Below, in pieces: positions 6,089 through 14,214 of a stretch of 33,780 bases of DNA. Within the stretch, counting starts at the first letter, position 1, and each line of letters starts with the position of its first letter. The position numbers were made by a program, and so were the translations under genes. The notes under the pieces were generated by a model. It was not told the DNA's origin. It saw only the letters and a program-made list of their open reading frames with translations, and searched no databases. The stretch covers positions 1 to 33,780 of the forward strand of contig JAGCUY010000079.1 in assembly GCA_017962605.1 (NCBI GenBank), written 5' to 3'. Origin of the DNA: Kiritimatiellia bacterium (GTDB taxonomy: Bacteria; Verrucomicrobiota; Kiritimatiellia; RFP12; JAAYLN01).

Positions 6089-7996
6089 CTAACGGAACGA
6101 CATGACCGTCGCGGTGGGCGGCATCACTAAGTAAATGCGCAGGTAGTCAGGCGCCATGTGGCCGGTGCCGCCGGTAGAGGTGTTTTGCATGATAAGCATG
6201 TTGCCGGATGAGACAACAAGCCCCTTGGGAACGGAAATATCATGCTCTTCTCCAGCGGCGAATTCGCCAAGCGAGCGGTCGTTCAGCGTGATTGCCGCCT
6301 TGTGGCCGTCGCCGTCCTCGTTCAGCATTCGGAGTTTCAGCCGCCAGCGGCAGTCCGTCGCCAGGACTTCTTTCGGGATGTCGAAACGCAACCGCTCGTA
6401 GGTGTAACTCGACACCGAATCGGAGCGGTAGAAGGCGCGCGGTCCGTCAAGCCAGTTGCCACCAACGAGGTCGTAGGTGAATTTCTTAGTTTGAGGAGTT
6501 GTCGTTGGCGGATTGATTCCGTTTTGATTAGCTGCCTCGCCGCCGAATTCGCACCATCCGCCATCGGCGAGGCCGTATTGGATTGAGCCACCGAAACTCA
6601 CGGCGTCGAACTTGAACGCGGAGGCGCCGGAGTCCGTGCGGACAATCGTAATTGCGTTCGTCACGCCGCCAGCAAGGAGTTCGGCGGGGACATGCCAGAT
6701 TGCCGTGCCGCCGGCGGTGATTTCACGAGTGCCCACAGTTGTCCCGTTGACGGATGCTGCAAGCTTCGCGGCAAATGAGCCGGATGCGGCCTTGACGCGC
6801 AGCAGTTGCGGCATCTGGGCTTCGCCAAAGGAGTCCAACGGGAATCGGAATGTCGCAGACGCACCGGCGGCGAATGTTTTTTGTAGCATCCAGTGGTCCT
6901 CGTCCACGACGACCGTCGCGGACGCACCGGAGCCGTTGAATTCAGCAGAGTCGCCGTCCTCTATGCCGACGCGCCACAAATCCGTCCTTGGCCAGGCTAC
7001 AGCTTCGCGCATCTCCGCCACGGAGAGTGCATTTGTCCAGACCGCCACGCTCTGGAAGCATCCGCGGAACACCGACGTGATGTCGTTTGCCGAACCGGGC
7101 GCAAACGGACGACTGGTGCCGTAGGTGCTTGCATAGTCCTTCGCGCCAAGCAGCAACGTGTTGCGGCCTCCGCTATCTGGATAGGCGTATTTGCCGCTTG
7201 GGGCGCTAAAGGAGTAAACTGTTGTCTGCCAGCTCGCCATGTCCGAATTCCTCCTGCCATCCCAGAGGTTCCCGCCGCGCGAGACAAGAACCGTCACGTC
7301 CGTCCCGTTGCGGACGGAAAGCACGATGTCATTCCAGTCGCCAAAAGCAATCGCGCAACGGGAGCTTGGATACTGGCTTGAATTTCCAGAGAACGTGAAC
7401 CGCAATTGCGAGAGGATGTTCGTCGCGCCATCGACGACATTTGTCGTCGGTGCGCCGAACGAGACGCTAAAGCCCTTGTTCTGGGAGGCGCCATAGCCGA
7501 TGCCGATAATCGTTCCGGGGTAGCATGCCTGGTCGATGTCTGGACGGACTCGGACAGCGAACGCAAAGTCATTCCGGTTGGCGATGGCGCTGCGAACCGT
7601 GGCCGGGAGGCTGACAAGACCTGGCGTCAATGTCCCTTCGCCGGTGGCCTGATTCGTCACCGTCACGGTTTGGGCGAAATAAACGCTCTGCTGGATGCGG
7701 TCCACGCCTCGGTAGGGCAGACGCGCGAGCGTATTGGTGAACACATTGCCTTTGCTGTCCGACCCGCTATCAAATTGGCCGCCATAAGGCGTCTGTCTGT
7801 TCAGCGAGTCGCTGATCTCCCTATAGGCAAGGCGCCCAGGGGTTTCATAGTCAACGCCGATTCCCCGCGCCCAGAAGACGGCGTTGGAATAGACATCCGC
7901 GCGGGCAGCGCCGACGGATAGTGCCATGGCGGCGGTCAATGTCGTAGCCAGGCGGCCGACCGGAATTGATGTAGCCTTTTGTACAGTGATGCGCAT
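6089..7996 (-). CDS. Secreted LamG-like protein with C-terminal carbohydrate-module features
   Basis: The 635-residue product starts with a signal peptide (hydrophobic core about 17-30, cleavage near AARAD). Residues about 35-330 look like a concanavalin-A/LamG beta sandwich (FAFAVRVRPDIDQ, GDWNDIVLSVRNGTDV, FRGCFQSVAVWTNALSVAEM). The part after 470 (FTYDLVGGNWLDGPRAFYRSD...LRFDIPKEVLATDCRWRLKLRMLNEDGDGHKAAITLND) resembles the carbohydrate-binding end domain of polysaccharide lyase family 4-type proteins. No catalytic residues are recognised, so binding of a glycan at the cell surface is an inference from context between two glycosidases. AAGGAAGGAA at 8004-8013 is a good ribosome binding site for the ATG at 7996. 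Confidence 0.65.
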   Translation of the reverse strand: MRITVQKATSIPVGRLATTLTAAMALSVGAARADVYSNAVFWARGIGVDYETPGRLAYREISDSLNRQTPYGGQFDSGSDSKGNVFTNTLARLPYRGVDRIQQSVYFAQTVTVTNQATGEGTLTPGLVSLPATVRSAIANRNDFAFAVRVRPDIDQACYPGTIIGIGYGASQNKGFSVSFGAPTTNVVDGATNILSQLRFTFSGNSSQYPSSRCAIAFGDWNDIVLSVRNGTDVTVLVSRGGNLWDGRRNSDMASWQTTVYSFSAPSGKYAYPDSGGRNTLLLGAKDYASTYGTSRPFAPGSANDITSVFRGCFQSVAVWTNALSVAEMREAVAWPRTDLWRVGIEDGDSAEFNGSGASATVVVDEDHWMLQKTFAAGASATFRFPLDSFGEAQMPQLLRVKAASGSFAAKLAASVNGTTVGTREITAGGTAIWHVPAELLAGGVTNAITIVRTDSGASAFKFDAVSFGGSIQYGLADGGWCEFGGEAANQNGINPPTTTPQTKKFTYDLVGGNWLDGPRAFYRSDSVSSYTYERLRFDIPKEVLATDCRWRLKLRMLNEDGDGHKAAITLNDRSLGEFAAGEEHDISVPKGLVVSSGNMLIMQNTSTGGTGHMAPDYLRIYLVMPPTATVMSFR

Positions 7997-8015
7997 TTTC
8001 GGGTTCCTTCCTTTG

Positions 8016-8062
8016 TAGTCGTTAGTTGTTAGTGATTAGTTGTTAGTCGTTGGAGTCGTTAG
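8016..8062. repeat. Degenerate heptanucleotide tract C
   Basis: Five 7-base units with the pattern TAGTCGT/TAGTTGT/TAGTGAT follow each other exactly, then a longer unit. The tract fills the gap between two genes of the glycosidase operon and its end supplies the stop codon (8059-8061) of the upstream gene, so the tract reaches into the coding end. Confidence 0.75.
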
Positions 8063-9393
8063 AGGGTTACGCTTGTTGGAAGTTCGAGGATGCCGCCCAC
8101 AAAGTAGGTTGGGGCACCTGTGACGGGGACATCGTAGCCGCCGTCGTCGGCGCGGGGCGGGAAGAGTTCCTTCCCGAAGACATCGAAGAAGCGAATCTCC
8201 GCCCCGCCGAAGCGGAGATGGCGGACGCCCTCGAAGCCGGTTGTCCAGATCATGCCCGCGTCGCGGCTGCGGAGGGGTGTAATGCGGGCGTCTCCGCCAG
8301 CGGGTAGTGTCCATTGCGGGAAGAACAAAGTTTTGCCTGGTCTCCCGTCAAGACGCCAAGGGAGGTTCTTCTGCACGGAGCCGGACGGACGGTGTGCGGT
8401 GAAGGTGGCGTATGCGAGATAGGAAGGCTTGGGAACGAAGTTGTCGCGGACGAGGCCGAAATGCGACTCGCGGTCGTAGCGCTCTTTCCCGAGGGAGCGC
8501 AACTCGAAGTGGAACACGGCTTCGACGCCTTCCGCCATCGCGATGCCAAGCGCGCGAGCCGTCCAGTAGGCGGCGAGCGTCTCGTCGGCACCGCCCTGAA
8601 AGCGCCCGTCATCCGTTCCGGCGTCGAATCCGGGTTTTCGCTCTGCAGTTGACCAGCCAAACTCCGTAATCCAGATTGGCTTGTTGCCGTCGCCGAACTT
8701 CTCCATCTGCGCGCGATGCTTCTCCAGCACGTCGTCAAGCATGCCTTCCGGGTTGTTCCGCATGTCGCTGTAGGGATGGAGGTTCATGATGTCGAAGTAG
8801 GCGCCACCTCCCAGGCGGTAGAGCCCTTCGAGATATGGCAGCGGGGCAATGTTGCCGAGTCCGCCAATCGCGACGCGCGCATGCGGCGCTGCTGCGCGAA
8901 TCTCCTCAAAAGCGCTCTTCAGGACGACGAGGTAGTTCGCGGGGTCGGCTGGTTCGCCGCAGAAATTGCCGAGGTTCTCCTCGTTCCATACCTCGAAAAC
9001 GGGGCAGTCGGAAGCGTAGCGCTCGACAACGCGGCGGACATATTCGCGCCACGGGCCAGGATCTTTGTGTGGCATAGGATGCGCAGGGTGGGAGTAGTCA
9101 AGAATCGGCAGGACGGTCACACCAGCGGCCTTGGCTGCGGCCACAACGGCATCATGGCGGGCGAAATTCCATGAGCCGTCTGCCCCTTCGATCGACTTCC
9201 ATGGGAAATCCAGCCGCACCATGCCCATTCCGCCCGCCCTGATGAGGAAAAGCGAGCGCTCCAATCCTCGAAACTCCTCTCCGTGCAGATGCGAGCAGAC
9301 GCCGTATGGACAAGCCGGCGCCGCCGCACCCGCCACTGGCGCGAGGGCGAGAAGCGACCCTAGCGCGAAGCCAATTTTGATTTTTGCTTTCAC
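8059..9393 (-). CDS. Secreted clan-A-type glycoside hydrolase
   Basis: The 444-residue protein has a signal peptide (MKAKIKIGFALGSLLALAPVAGAAA) and a TIM-barrel glycosidase pattern: acid/base Glu138 in VWNEENLG and nucleophile Glu244 in WITEFGWST, the spacing seen in GH39/GH5-like enzymes and PslG-type endoglycosidases. The N-terminal GMVRLDFPWKSIEGADGSWNF motif is typical of this group. A small beta domain follows from about 350. The start is GTG at 9393, with AAGGAA only one or two bases upstream, an unusual spacing, but only this frame gives the signal peptide. It is the first gene of the operon with the LamG-like and GH2 genes. Secretion suggests it cuts polymer outside and feeds the GH2 enzyme. 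Substrate unknown. Confidence 0.8.
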   Translation of the reverse strand: MKAKIKIGFALGSLLALAPVAGAAAPACPYGVCSHLHGEEFRGLERSLFLIRAGGMGMVRLDFPWKSIEGADGSWNFARHDAVVAAAKAAGVTVLPILDYSHPAHPMPHKDPGPWREYVRRVVERYASDCPVFEVWNEENLGNFCGEPADPANYLVVLKSAFEEIRAAAPHARVAIGGLGNIAPLPYLEGLYRLGGGAYFDIMNLHPYSDMRNNPEGMLDDVLEKHRAQMEKFGDGNKPIWITEFGWSTAERKPGFDAGTDDGRFQGGADETLAAYWTARALGIAMAEGVEAVFHFELRSLGKERYDRESHFGLVRDNFVPKPSYLAYATFTAHRPSGSVQKNLPWRLDGRPGKTLFFPQWTLPAGGDARITPLRSRDAGMIWTTGFEGVRHLRFGGAEIRFFDVFGKELFPPRADDGGYDVPVTGAPTYFVGGILELPTSVTL

Positions 9394-9423
9394 TTCCTTG
9401 GATGTGTGTCATGCGGGATGCGC

Positions 9424-9440
9424 TCCGGCGACGCGCCGGA
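9424..9440. promoter_or_regulatory. Leader hairpin of the glycosidase operon
   Basis: TCCGGCG (9424-9430) and CGCCGGA (9434-9440) form a perfect 7-bp stem with a 3-base loop in the 5' leader, between the -10 box at 9471-9476 and the start codon at 9393. It has no T-run and could affect translation or mRNA stability. Confidence 0.45.
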
Positions 9441-9466
9441 TGGCGGGACACCCCGAAAACGACATC

Positions 9467-9479
9467 ATCCATTCTACCA
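9467..9479 (-). promoter_or_regulatory. Extended -10 promoter of the glycosidase operon
   Basis: The minus strand reads TGGTAGAATGGAT, an extended -10 (TGG then TAGAAT at 9471-9476). The same 13 bases occur upstream of galK (20037-20049) and of the glycine-zipper gene (27463-27475). No good -35 is visible. Confidence 0.6.
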
Positions 9480-9837
9480 TTTCACGGCAAAAGAAGTGAT
9501 AGTATTGGCCAAACTTTTTTTGATTGAGAAAATACAGGGTCGTCCGCCATCATGCAAAAGTCAACGCATCTACAGGCAGTGAGCCATTAATGGCGGCAGG
9601 GAAAACCAGACTTGTATGAGCAATGTCGTTGGCGCACATTTCACCCTGATGCGGATACTCTCCTCAGGAGGCGCTACCGCGCCGAACTTTGGATGCTGCC
9701 GGGAGATGCGCAACGCGCATCCCGCGCCTTGTCTGCCGCCACACTGAAGCAAGCTTCATGCGCCGCCAGCCCTGCCGCGCGGCCGTGGCCGCCCCCCGGC
9801 AGATTGGGAAGGCCGCTCTGCGGCATGGGAAAACCGG

Positions 9838-9872
9838 GAAGTCGAAAGTCGAAGGTCGAAGGTCAAAAGTCG
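9838..9872. repeat. Degenerate heptanucleotide tract D
   Basis: Five units GAAGTCG, AAAGTCG, AAGGTCG, AAGGTCA, AAAGTCG follow without gaps. The tract runs straight into the first REP-like hairpin. Confidence 0.75.
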
Positions 9873-9956
9873 GGAGGGACGCGCTTTGTCGCGTCCGGTG
9901 AGATTTGGGAGGGACGCGCTTTGTCGTGTCCGCAGTGGCCCGGACGAAGCCGGGCC
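9872..9956. repeat. Cluster of three REP-like hairpins
   Basis: Two 26-base direct repeats (9872-9897 and 9907-9932, one difference) each contain an inverted repeat GGACGCG-CTTTGT-CGCGTCC, perfect in the first and with one mismatch in the second. A third palindrome, GGCCCGG-ACGAAG-CCGGGCC (9937-9956), follows at once. This resembles REP/BIME arrays of other bacteria. No transposase of the REP-associated kind is in the window. Confidence 0.7.
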
Positions 9957-10123
9957 CTCCCTTCCAAGAACTTCCCAACCCGCTGGAGGCGGTTTCCCGA
10001 TCTGATGCGCCGTGGCGAAGTCGCAAGGTCTGGGTGCGGGCGCATGATGCTTGCATCAATGCGACGGCATCCGGGCCGCCGGCTCGCACAGCGAGACGGC
10101 GCACCAGTTTCCTAACTTCGGTG
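9941..10123. repeat. Dispersed repeat copy R2 (partner at 88-270)
   Basis: Bases 9954-10123 match 102-270 at over 90% with one 1-base indel. The 13-base hairpin segment at 9941-9953 is present in the other copy as its reverse complement, so the palindrome loop has been inverted in one copy. Confidence 0.8.
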
Positions 10124-10150
10124 CAGCCGCGCCAGATTGTGGAGCAGATG

Positions 10151-10933
10151 CTACAGCGCAGCGACAAAAGCTGGGAAGTCAAGTATGGCCGTGGCGCGCT
10201 CGCGGTGGAAGAGCAAATGCTCGACATCCCGCCGCTTCAGCTCTAGATTGACCGAGGACGCCTTTGCCAGCAAGGCCTTCTTGAGCGATGTCTTGTCCGT
10301 CACGTCCGGGCGAGATGCCGCGAGGAAGTCGAAATCCGGCATGGTGCGCTGAAGAAGGAAGATCGCATCGTAGAAGTCGCGTCCCTTTGCACGCGTCAGC
10401 AGGGCCGAGAGCTTCATTGCGCACAGAACCGGTTCGGGCGGCACGGGGACTGGGAAAAAGAGTCCGCAACGGTTGACGGACGCCGTCTGCCGCTCGTACC
10501 CACGCCCTTGGTCCTGCGCCTCAATCTTCATGAGGAAGCGTTCCTCGCGGAATGGCGACAGTCCGAGGTCGCTCAGGAAGCCGGGAAAGACGATGCTGCG
10601 CCTGAAGGCTGTCAGGCGGTCGCTTTCGCGCGCCTTCGCCTCCGCCGGAAGTCCATTCCGCACAAGATGTGCGACAAGCGCATTCGTCAACTCGCGGAAG
10701 GAATCTGCATCCAATCCCTTGACATCGAAGTCGAGGTCTTCGGAGAAGCGGTCGATGTCGCGCGTCAGGCGCAGGCATGTTCCCCCGATGAACGTGAGGT
10801 TCTGTGCCCATGCGCTGCGCGCGATCCATTCTAATGCTAGACATTCGACGTATTCCTTGAGCAGATGACGGTCGAAGGCGGGCGTTCTGAGGACAGGCGG
10901 GAAGAACCCGCGGATGGAGTCGAGGGGAATCAT
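10151..10933 (-). CDS. AbiEii-type nucleotidyltransferase toxin
   Basis: The 260-residue protein has the AbiEii/AbiGii nucleotidyltransferase signature: GGT (50-52) followed by RFSEDLDFD (62-70), where the two Asp residues bind metal, and a later KGRDFYD motif. In the AbiE type IV system the toxin is a nucleotidyltransferase of the DUF1814 family that halts growth and can block phage. Its start codon overlaps the stop of the preceding gene (ATGA at 10930-10933), which encodes an AbiEi-like protein. All core motifs are intact. Such proteins are widespread in anaerobes, and the phage-defence role is inferred from the family. Confidence 0.87.
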   Translation of the reverse strand: MIPLDSIRGFFPPVLRTPAFDRHLLKEYVECLALEWIARSAWAQNLTFIGGTCLRLTRDIDRFSEDLDFDVKGLDADSFRELTNALVAHLVRNGLPAEAKARESDRLTAFRRSIVFPGFLSDLGLSPFREERFLMKIEAQDQGRGYERQTASVNRCGLFFPVPVPPEPVLCAMKLSALLTRAKGRDFYDAIFLLQRTMPDFDFLAASRPDVTDKTSLKKALLAKASSVNLELKRRDVEHLLFHRERATAILDFPAFVAAL

Positions 10934-11547
10934 GACGCAAACATCTCCTTCAGTGTTTCGATCTTTGTAGAAAGGGAATGCGACGAAAAGCGGCGGGCGA
11001 CATTTTCCAGCGAGCCATCGCGGAAGAGATCGTCCATGACATCTTCGTCAAGCCTCAATCCCTCCAGTTCGGCACTGGAGGAATAGTGGGGATTGAGGTA
11101 GAGGAAATCGCAAAGCGCCTTGGCTGGTGAGGCGACATGGAACGGAAGCCCACCGCCAACCGTTTGAACATCGTATCCAAACATAAGTTCAGGCTTAACC
11201 GTCCGGTAGGAAAATTCCCCGAAAATGTTTGAGAACTCAGCTGTCTTGAGCGATGTCACGCTCGTAATCTGGACGACGGATTCAGGGATGAGCCCGCAAC
11301 GCGACATGACGCTTTCACACGAAAGATAGCTCGGAGCGTAGATACGCCCTGCAAAGTAGTCGCAGATGCCGGGAATGTCGGCCGCCTCGGCAAAGGCATA
11401 CCATCCGCGCCGAAGACGCACAAGGTAGCCCTGACGAATCCATTCGCCGAAGTTGGCGCGGCTAAAGCCTGGAAACACTGCTGCCGCCTGGTCCACCGAA
11501 AAACAGGCGTAACGTGTAAAGCTGGATCTGAAAGTCTGGTAATTCAT
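10930..11547 (-). CDS. AbiEi-type antitoxin and repressor
   Basis: This 205-residue protein begins with a winged-helix-like region (FSVDQAAAVFPGFSRANFGEWIRQGYLVRLRRGWYAF), as in AbiEi antitoxins and related transcription factors, followed by the usual middle part (YAPSYLSCESVMSRCGLIPE, SVTSLKT) and a C-terminal domain with SPAKALCDFLYL. AbiEi proteins counter the AbiEii toxin without tight binding and repress their own operon through inverted repeats. A long inverted repeat covers its start codon (11543-11586), which fits. It is translationally coupled to the toxin gene by a 4-base overlap. No Shine-Dalgarno is obvious, and a TAATAT box (minus strand, about 11564-11569) suggests a very short leader. 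Confidence 0.85.
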   Translation of the reverse strand: MNYQTFRSSFTRYACFSVDQAAAVFPGFSRANFGEWIRQGYLVRLRRGWYAFAEAADIPGICDYFAGRIYAPSYLSCESVMSRCGLIPESVVQITSVTSLKTAEFSNIFGEFSYRTVKPELMFGYDVQTVGGGLPFHVASPAKALCDFLYLNPHYSSSAELEGLRLDEDVMDDLFRDGSLENVARRFSSHSLSTKIETLKEMFAS

Positions 11548-11586
11548 TTCTAAAACATAAGAATATTATCATGTTTTGGAAATGAA
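11543..11586. promoter_or_regulatory. Inverted-repeat operator over the AbiE start
   Basis: TTCATTTC-T-AAAACAT (11543-11558) and ATGTTTT-G-GAAATGAA (11571-11586) are inverted repeats of 16 bases with one mismatch and a 12-base AT-rich centre holding a possible -10. The left arm includes the AbiEi start codon (11545-11547). AbiEi regulators of other bacteria bind paired inverted repeats in this position. Confidence 0.75.
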
Positions 11587-11587
11587 A

Positions 11588-12844
11588 TCAAGTGTTTTTC
11601 TGACGCCACTGGCGCATGGACATGCCTGTCCGGCGACGGAAGAGCCAGCGCAGGGCGATGTCGGAACGCCATCCGCAGAATGAGGCAATCGCCCCGATTG
11701 GCATCTCCGGGTCGCGCAACATGGTGAATACCCGCTCCAGGCGCACATGCTCTATCTCATTCTGGATGGAGTGCCCAACCGCCTCACGGAAGCGAAGGAT
11801 GAAGAGGCTGCGCGACACCGGCGCCGCCTTGATTACGTCATCGGCGGTCAGCCCGTCGCATGCCTCGCGCCGGATGCGCTCCACCGACTCTAAAACAAAG
11901 GGTTCGCGTCTCCCCGCGCCGCCCGTCGATTCACGACGGACGGCAAGAAGCGGACCGACGGTGGCAGAGGAAAAAGGCATTTGACATCTGGCGACATCCG
12001 ACACGCGACAAGCGACATGCGGTTTGACATGCGACAGGCGACATGCGCAAGTCCTGCTTGCGACAGCCTCTGCTTGTCGCGTGTCGCGTGTCGCGTGTGC
12101 TGCTCCTTCCCCGATCATACGCGCGGCAAGAAAGCCGGCGCGCTCAAAGTCGATCTGGATGCTGGAAATCGTCGGCTTGCCCGCTTCGCAAATTTCAGAG
12201 AGGTTGTCCACGCCGAGAAGCGTCAGTTCGCGCGGAATTGGCCGGTAGGCGGTGCGTGCTGCCGCAATGACCTCAGCGGCGGCGAGGTCGTTCACGGCAA
12301 AGACAGCGGTGTGGCGCGGAAGAGTGGCCACAAAGGCGGCGAGGCGCTTCGCCCTAGCCTCAGGCGGCTCATCCATGCGTTCAAAGACCGAGCATGGCTT
12401 CTTCGACCTTGCGCACAGCGAGGCGAAGGTCCGCTCGCGCTCCAGCGACCAGACATGCGCGATATCGCAGCCAACGACGGCGAAGGCGGCGGGGCGTCCG
12501 GCGGAAAGCTCGCGGAAGGCGGTCTTCGCAACGGCCTTGTTGTCCGTCGGCAAGCGCATGACGCGGCCGCCCCGAATGTGGGGCGTCGCATGGAGATAGA
12601 CCACCGGCACATTGCCGAAAACAGATGGCGAGGCGGGGACGTTGTCGTCCGAACACTCATAGACGCATCCGGCGATGGGCGCATGCGCCGCCATCAGGGC
12701 GGGAATGGCCTCCTGCCTTGACTCCGCCGAAGAAAAGGCCTCGGCCTTCCACCGTCTCGCCGCCGCGTAACGCCTGATTCCGGCAAGCGTCATTTCAGGA
12801 ATCCTGGCGCCAGGGTCGGTGTTGAGATAGAGGATCGTCTTCAT
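11588..12844 (-). CDS. XylR-like regulator: periplasmic-binding-like domain plus AraC-type HTH
   Basis: A 418-residue transcription regulator of the XylR layout. The first 250 residues form a LacI-like ligand domain (ILYLNTDPGARIPEMTLAGIRRYAA, TAVFAVNDLAAAEVIAAA, LLGVDNLSEICEAGKPTISSIQIDFERAGFLAA), and the last 100 form two AraC helix-turn-helix units (LTADDVIKAAPVSRSLFILRFRE, IGAIASFCGWRSDIALRWLFRRRTGMS). The start at 12844 overlaps the stop of the MATE gene (ATGA), so the two are co-translated. Residues about 249-288, between the two domains, are encoded by a degenerate heptamer-repeat tract with a 15-bp inverted repeat, a late insertion in the linker. The ligand is probably a sugar, by family; the target genes are not evident. 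Confidence 0.82.
   Translation of the reverse strand: MKTILYLNTDPGARIPEMTLAGIRRYAAARRWKAEAFSSAESRQEAIPALMAAHAPIAGCVYECSDDNVPASPSVFGNVPVVYLHATPHIRGGRVMRLPTDNKAVAKTAFRELSAGRPAAFAVVGCDIAHVWSLERERTFASLCARSKKPCSVFERMDEPPEARAKRLAAFVATLPRHTAVFAVNDLAAAEVIAAARTAYRPIPRELTLLGVDNLSEICEAGKPTISSIQIDFERAGFLAARMIGEGAAHATRDTRQAEAVASRTCACRLSHVKPHVACRVSDVARCQMPFSSATVGPLLAVRRESTGGAGRREPFVLESVERIRREACDGLTADDVIKAAPVSRSLFILRFREAVGHSIQNEIEHVRLERVFTMLRDPEMPIGAIASFCGWRSDIALRWLFRRRTGMSMRQWRQKNT
11982..12099. repeat. Heptanucleotide tract E inside the XylR-like gene
   Basis: Units of 7 bases with GCGACAT/GCGACAA/GCGACAG words run from the left, and GTGTCGC units run in the opposite sense at the right end. The two halves create a perfect 15-bp inverted repeat (11999-12013 with 12072-12086). 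A smaller hairpin GCAAG/CTTGC sits between them. The tract is in frame and codes for the linker of the regulator. Confidence 0.75.
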
Positions 12845-14205
12845 CGCGTCACGGCCTCGCGGCTCTCCCACTTGCCGAAGAGGAAGTAAATGAGCGAGGG
12901 GACGCCCATGCCGTAGCAGGCGATGGCGTAGCCAAGGACATAGCCGGAGAGGCCCATGCCCATCACAGTCCCGAGCAGCCAGCTGCAGCCGATGCGGAGG
13001 ACAACGCCATCGAGGAAGCCAAAGAGGAGGGCAAGGCGGGCGTTGCCGATGCCGTTGATGAAGCCGTTGGTGCCGCGCATCAGGGCGAGGCCTGGGAACT
13101 GCCAGATGATGTTGCGGGCGAAGACGGGCGCAAGCGCCAGCACGGCGGGGTCATTCGTGAAGATGGAGAACATCTGCTCGGGGCGCATGAGCAGCGCCGC
13201 GCCATAGACGATGTAGAAGCCCACGCTGAAGAGCCAGGCCCCCACGACGACGCGCCGGACGCGGTCAAAGCGGCGTGCGCCGTAGTTCTGCCCCACCATC
13301 GCCGTCGATGCCTGCATGATCCCCTGCGTGATCTTGGTGACGACGTCGTCCATCTGCACGCCAACGCCGAATACTGTCGATGCGGCGATGCCGAGGCCGT
13401 TCACGAGGCGGAGGACGAACATCATCGACGCGTTGATGGCGGCGAAGCGGACTGCGAAGGGAAGCCCCAGGCGCATCTGCGCGGAGAAGACGGCCGGCTC
13501 GGGCGCGAAGCTGGATCGGCGGAAGTCGAAGCCGAAGGCCTCGCGGCGCTTGTGCAGATAGACTACGGCGAAGGCGAATGAGATCGCCTGGCCGAGGATG
13601 GTGGCCAGCGCCGCGCCCGCCGGTCCCCAGCGCAGCCAGACGACGGCCACCAGGTCGAGGACGATGTTGGCGGCGGAGGCCACGGCCACGAAGAGGAGCG
13701 GCCGCACGGAGTCGCCCATCCCGCGCAGGACGGCCGAAACCATATTGTAGCCGAAGGAGAAGACAAGCCCCGCCGCGCAGATGCGCACGTAGTCGAGGGC
13801 GCCGTCGAACGCCTCAGGCGGCACGTCGATGGCGTGCAGCAGCGGCCGCGAGAAGACCAGCCCGAGGGCGGAGAGGACGGCGCCCGTGGCGAGCATCGTG
13901 GTGAAGAATGTGCCAATCGCCTGGTTGAGGGCATTGCGCCTCCCCTGCCCCAGCAGCTGCGCGATGTATATCTGGCCGCTCATCGAGAGGCCGACGCCAA
14001 GCATCGTGAGCAGCACGAAGACCCGGCTGCCGTTTACAACGGAGGCTAGCCCCACCTGTCCGGCGAAGTGCCCCACGATGGCCATGTCGGCCGCCGCGTA
14101 GAAGACCTGGAGGGCATTGGATAGCATGAATGGCAGCGAGAACTTCAGCAGGGGGCCGAATATCGCCCCCCGGGTGAAGTCCTTCGCCATCACGCCATTC
14201 GCCAT
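12841..14205 (-). CDS. MATE family efflux transporter
   Basis: The 454-residue membrane protein has about twelve hydrophobic segments and the MATE pattern of two related halves (LKFSLPFMLSNALQVFYAAADMAIVGHFAG in the first, QMRLGLPFAVRFAAINASMMFVLRLVNGLG in the second), with VGQNYGARRFDRVRR between TM7 and TM8. MATE proteins expel drugs or metabolites by sodium or proton antiport. GGGGGAA lies just before the ATG at 14205. It begins 9 bases after hydG and its stop overlaps the start of the XylR-like gene, so hydG, this exporter and the regulator look like one transcription unit. The substrate is unknown. Confidence 0.88.
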   Translation of the reverse strand: MANGVMAKDFTRGAIFGPLLKFSLPFMLSNALQVFYAAADMAIVGHFAGQVGLASVVNGSRVFVLLTMLGVGLSMSGQIYIAQLLGQGRRNALNQAIGTFFTTMLATGAVLSALGLVFSRPLLHAIDVPPEAFDGALDYVRICAAGLVFSFGYNMVSAVLRGMGDSVRPLLFVAVASAANIVLDLVAVVWLRWGPAGAALATILGQAISFAFAVVYLHKRREAFGFDFRRSSFAPEPAVFSAQMRLGLPFAVRFAAINASMMFVLRLVNGLGIAASTVFGVGVQMDDVVTKITQGIMQASTAMVGQNYGARRFDRVRRVVVGAWLFSVGFYIVYGAALLMRPEQMFSIFTNDPAVLALAPVFARNIIWQFPGLALMRGTNGFINGIGNARLALLFGFLDGVVLRIGCSWLLGTVMGMGLSGYVLGYAIACYGMGVPSLIYFLFGKWESREAVTR

Positions 14206-14214
14206 CTTCCCCCG

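Larger units (their letters stand above)
9394..10150. other. Repeat-filled spacer, no intact gene
   Basis: About 750 bases without a credible gene. From left to right it holds the leader and promoter of the glycosidase operon, an unassigned stretch (9480-9837), a heptamer tract, three REP-like hairpins and the second copy of the long dispersed repeat, which ends just before the AbiEii stop. Open frames here are short, overlap on both strands and show no family features. Confidence 0.6.

Noticed and set aside
10151..11547. A larger phage-defence island around the AbiE pair
   Set aside because: Neighbours are metabolic and glycan genes; no restriction, CBASS, retron or other defence gene is recognised beyond toxin-antitoxin pairs.
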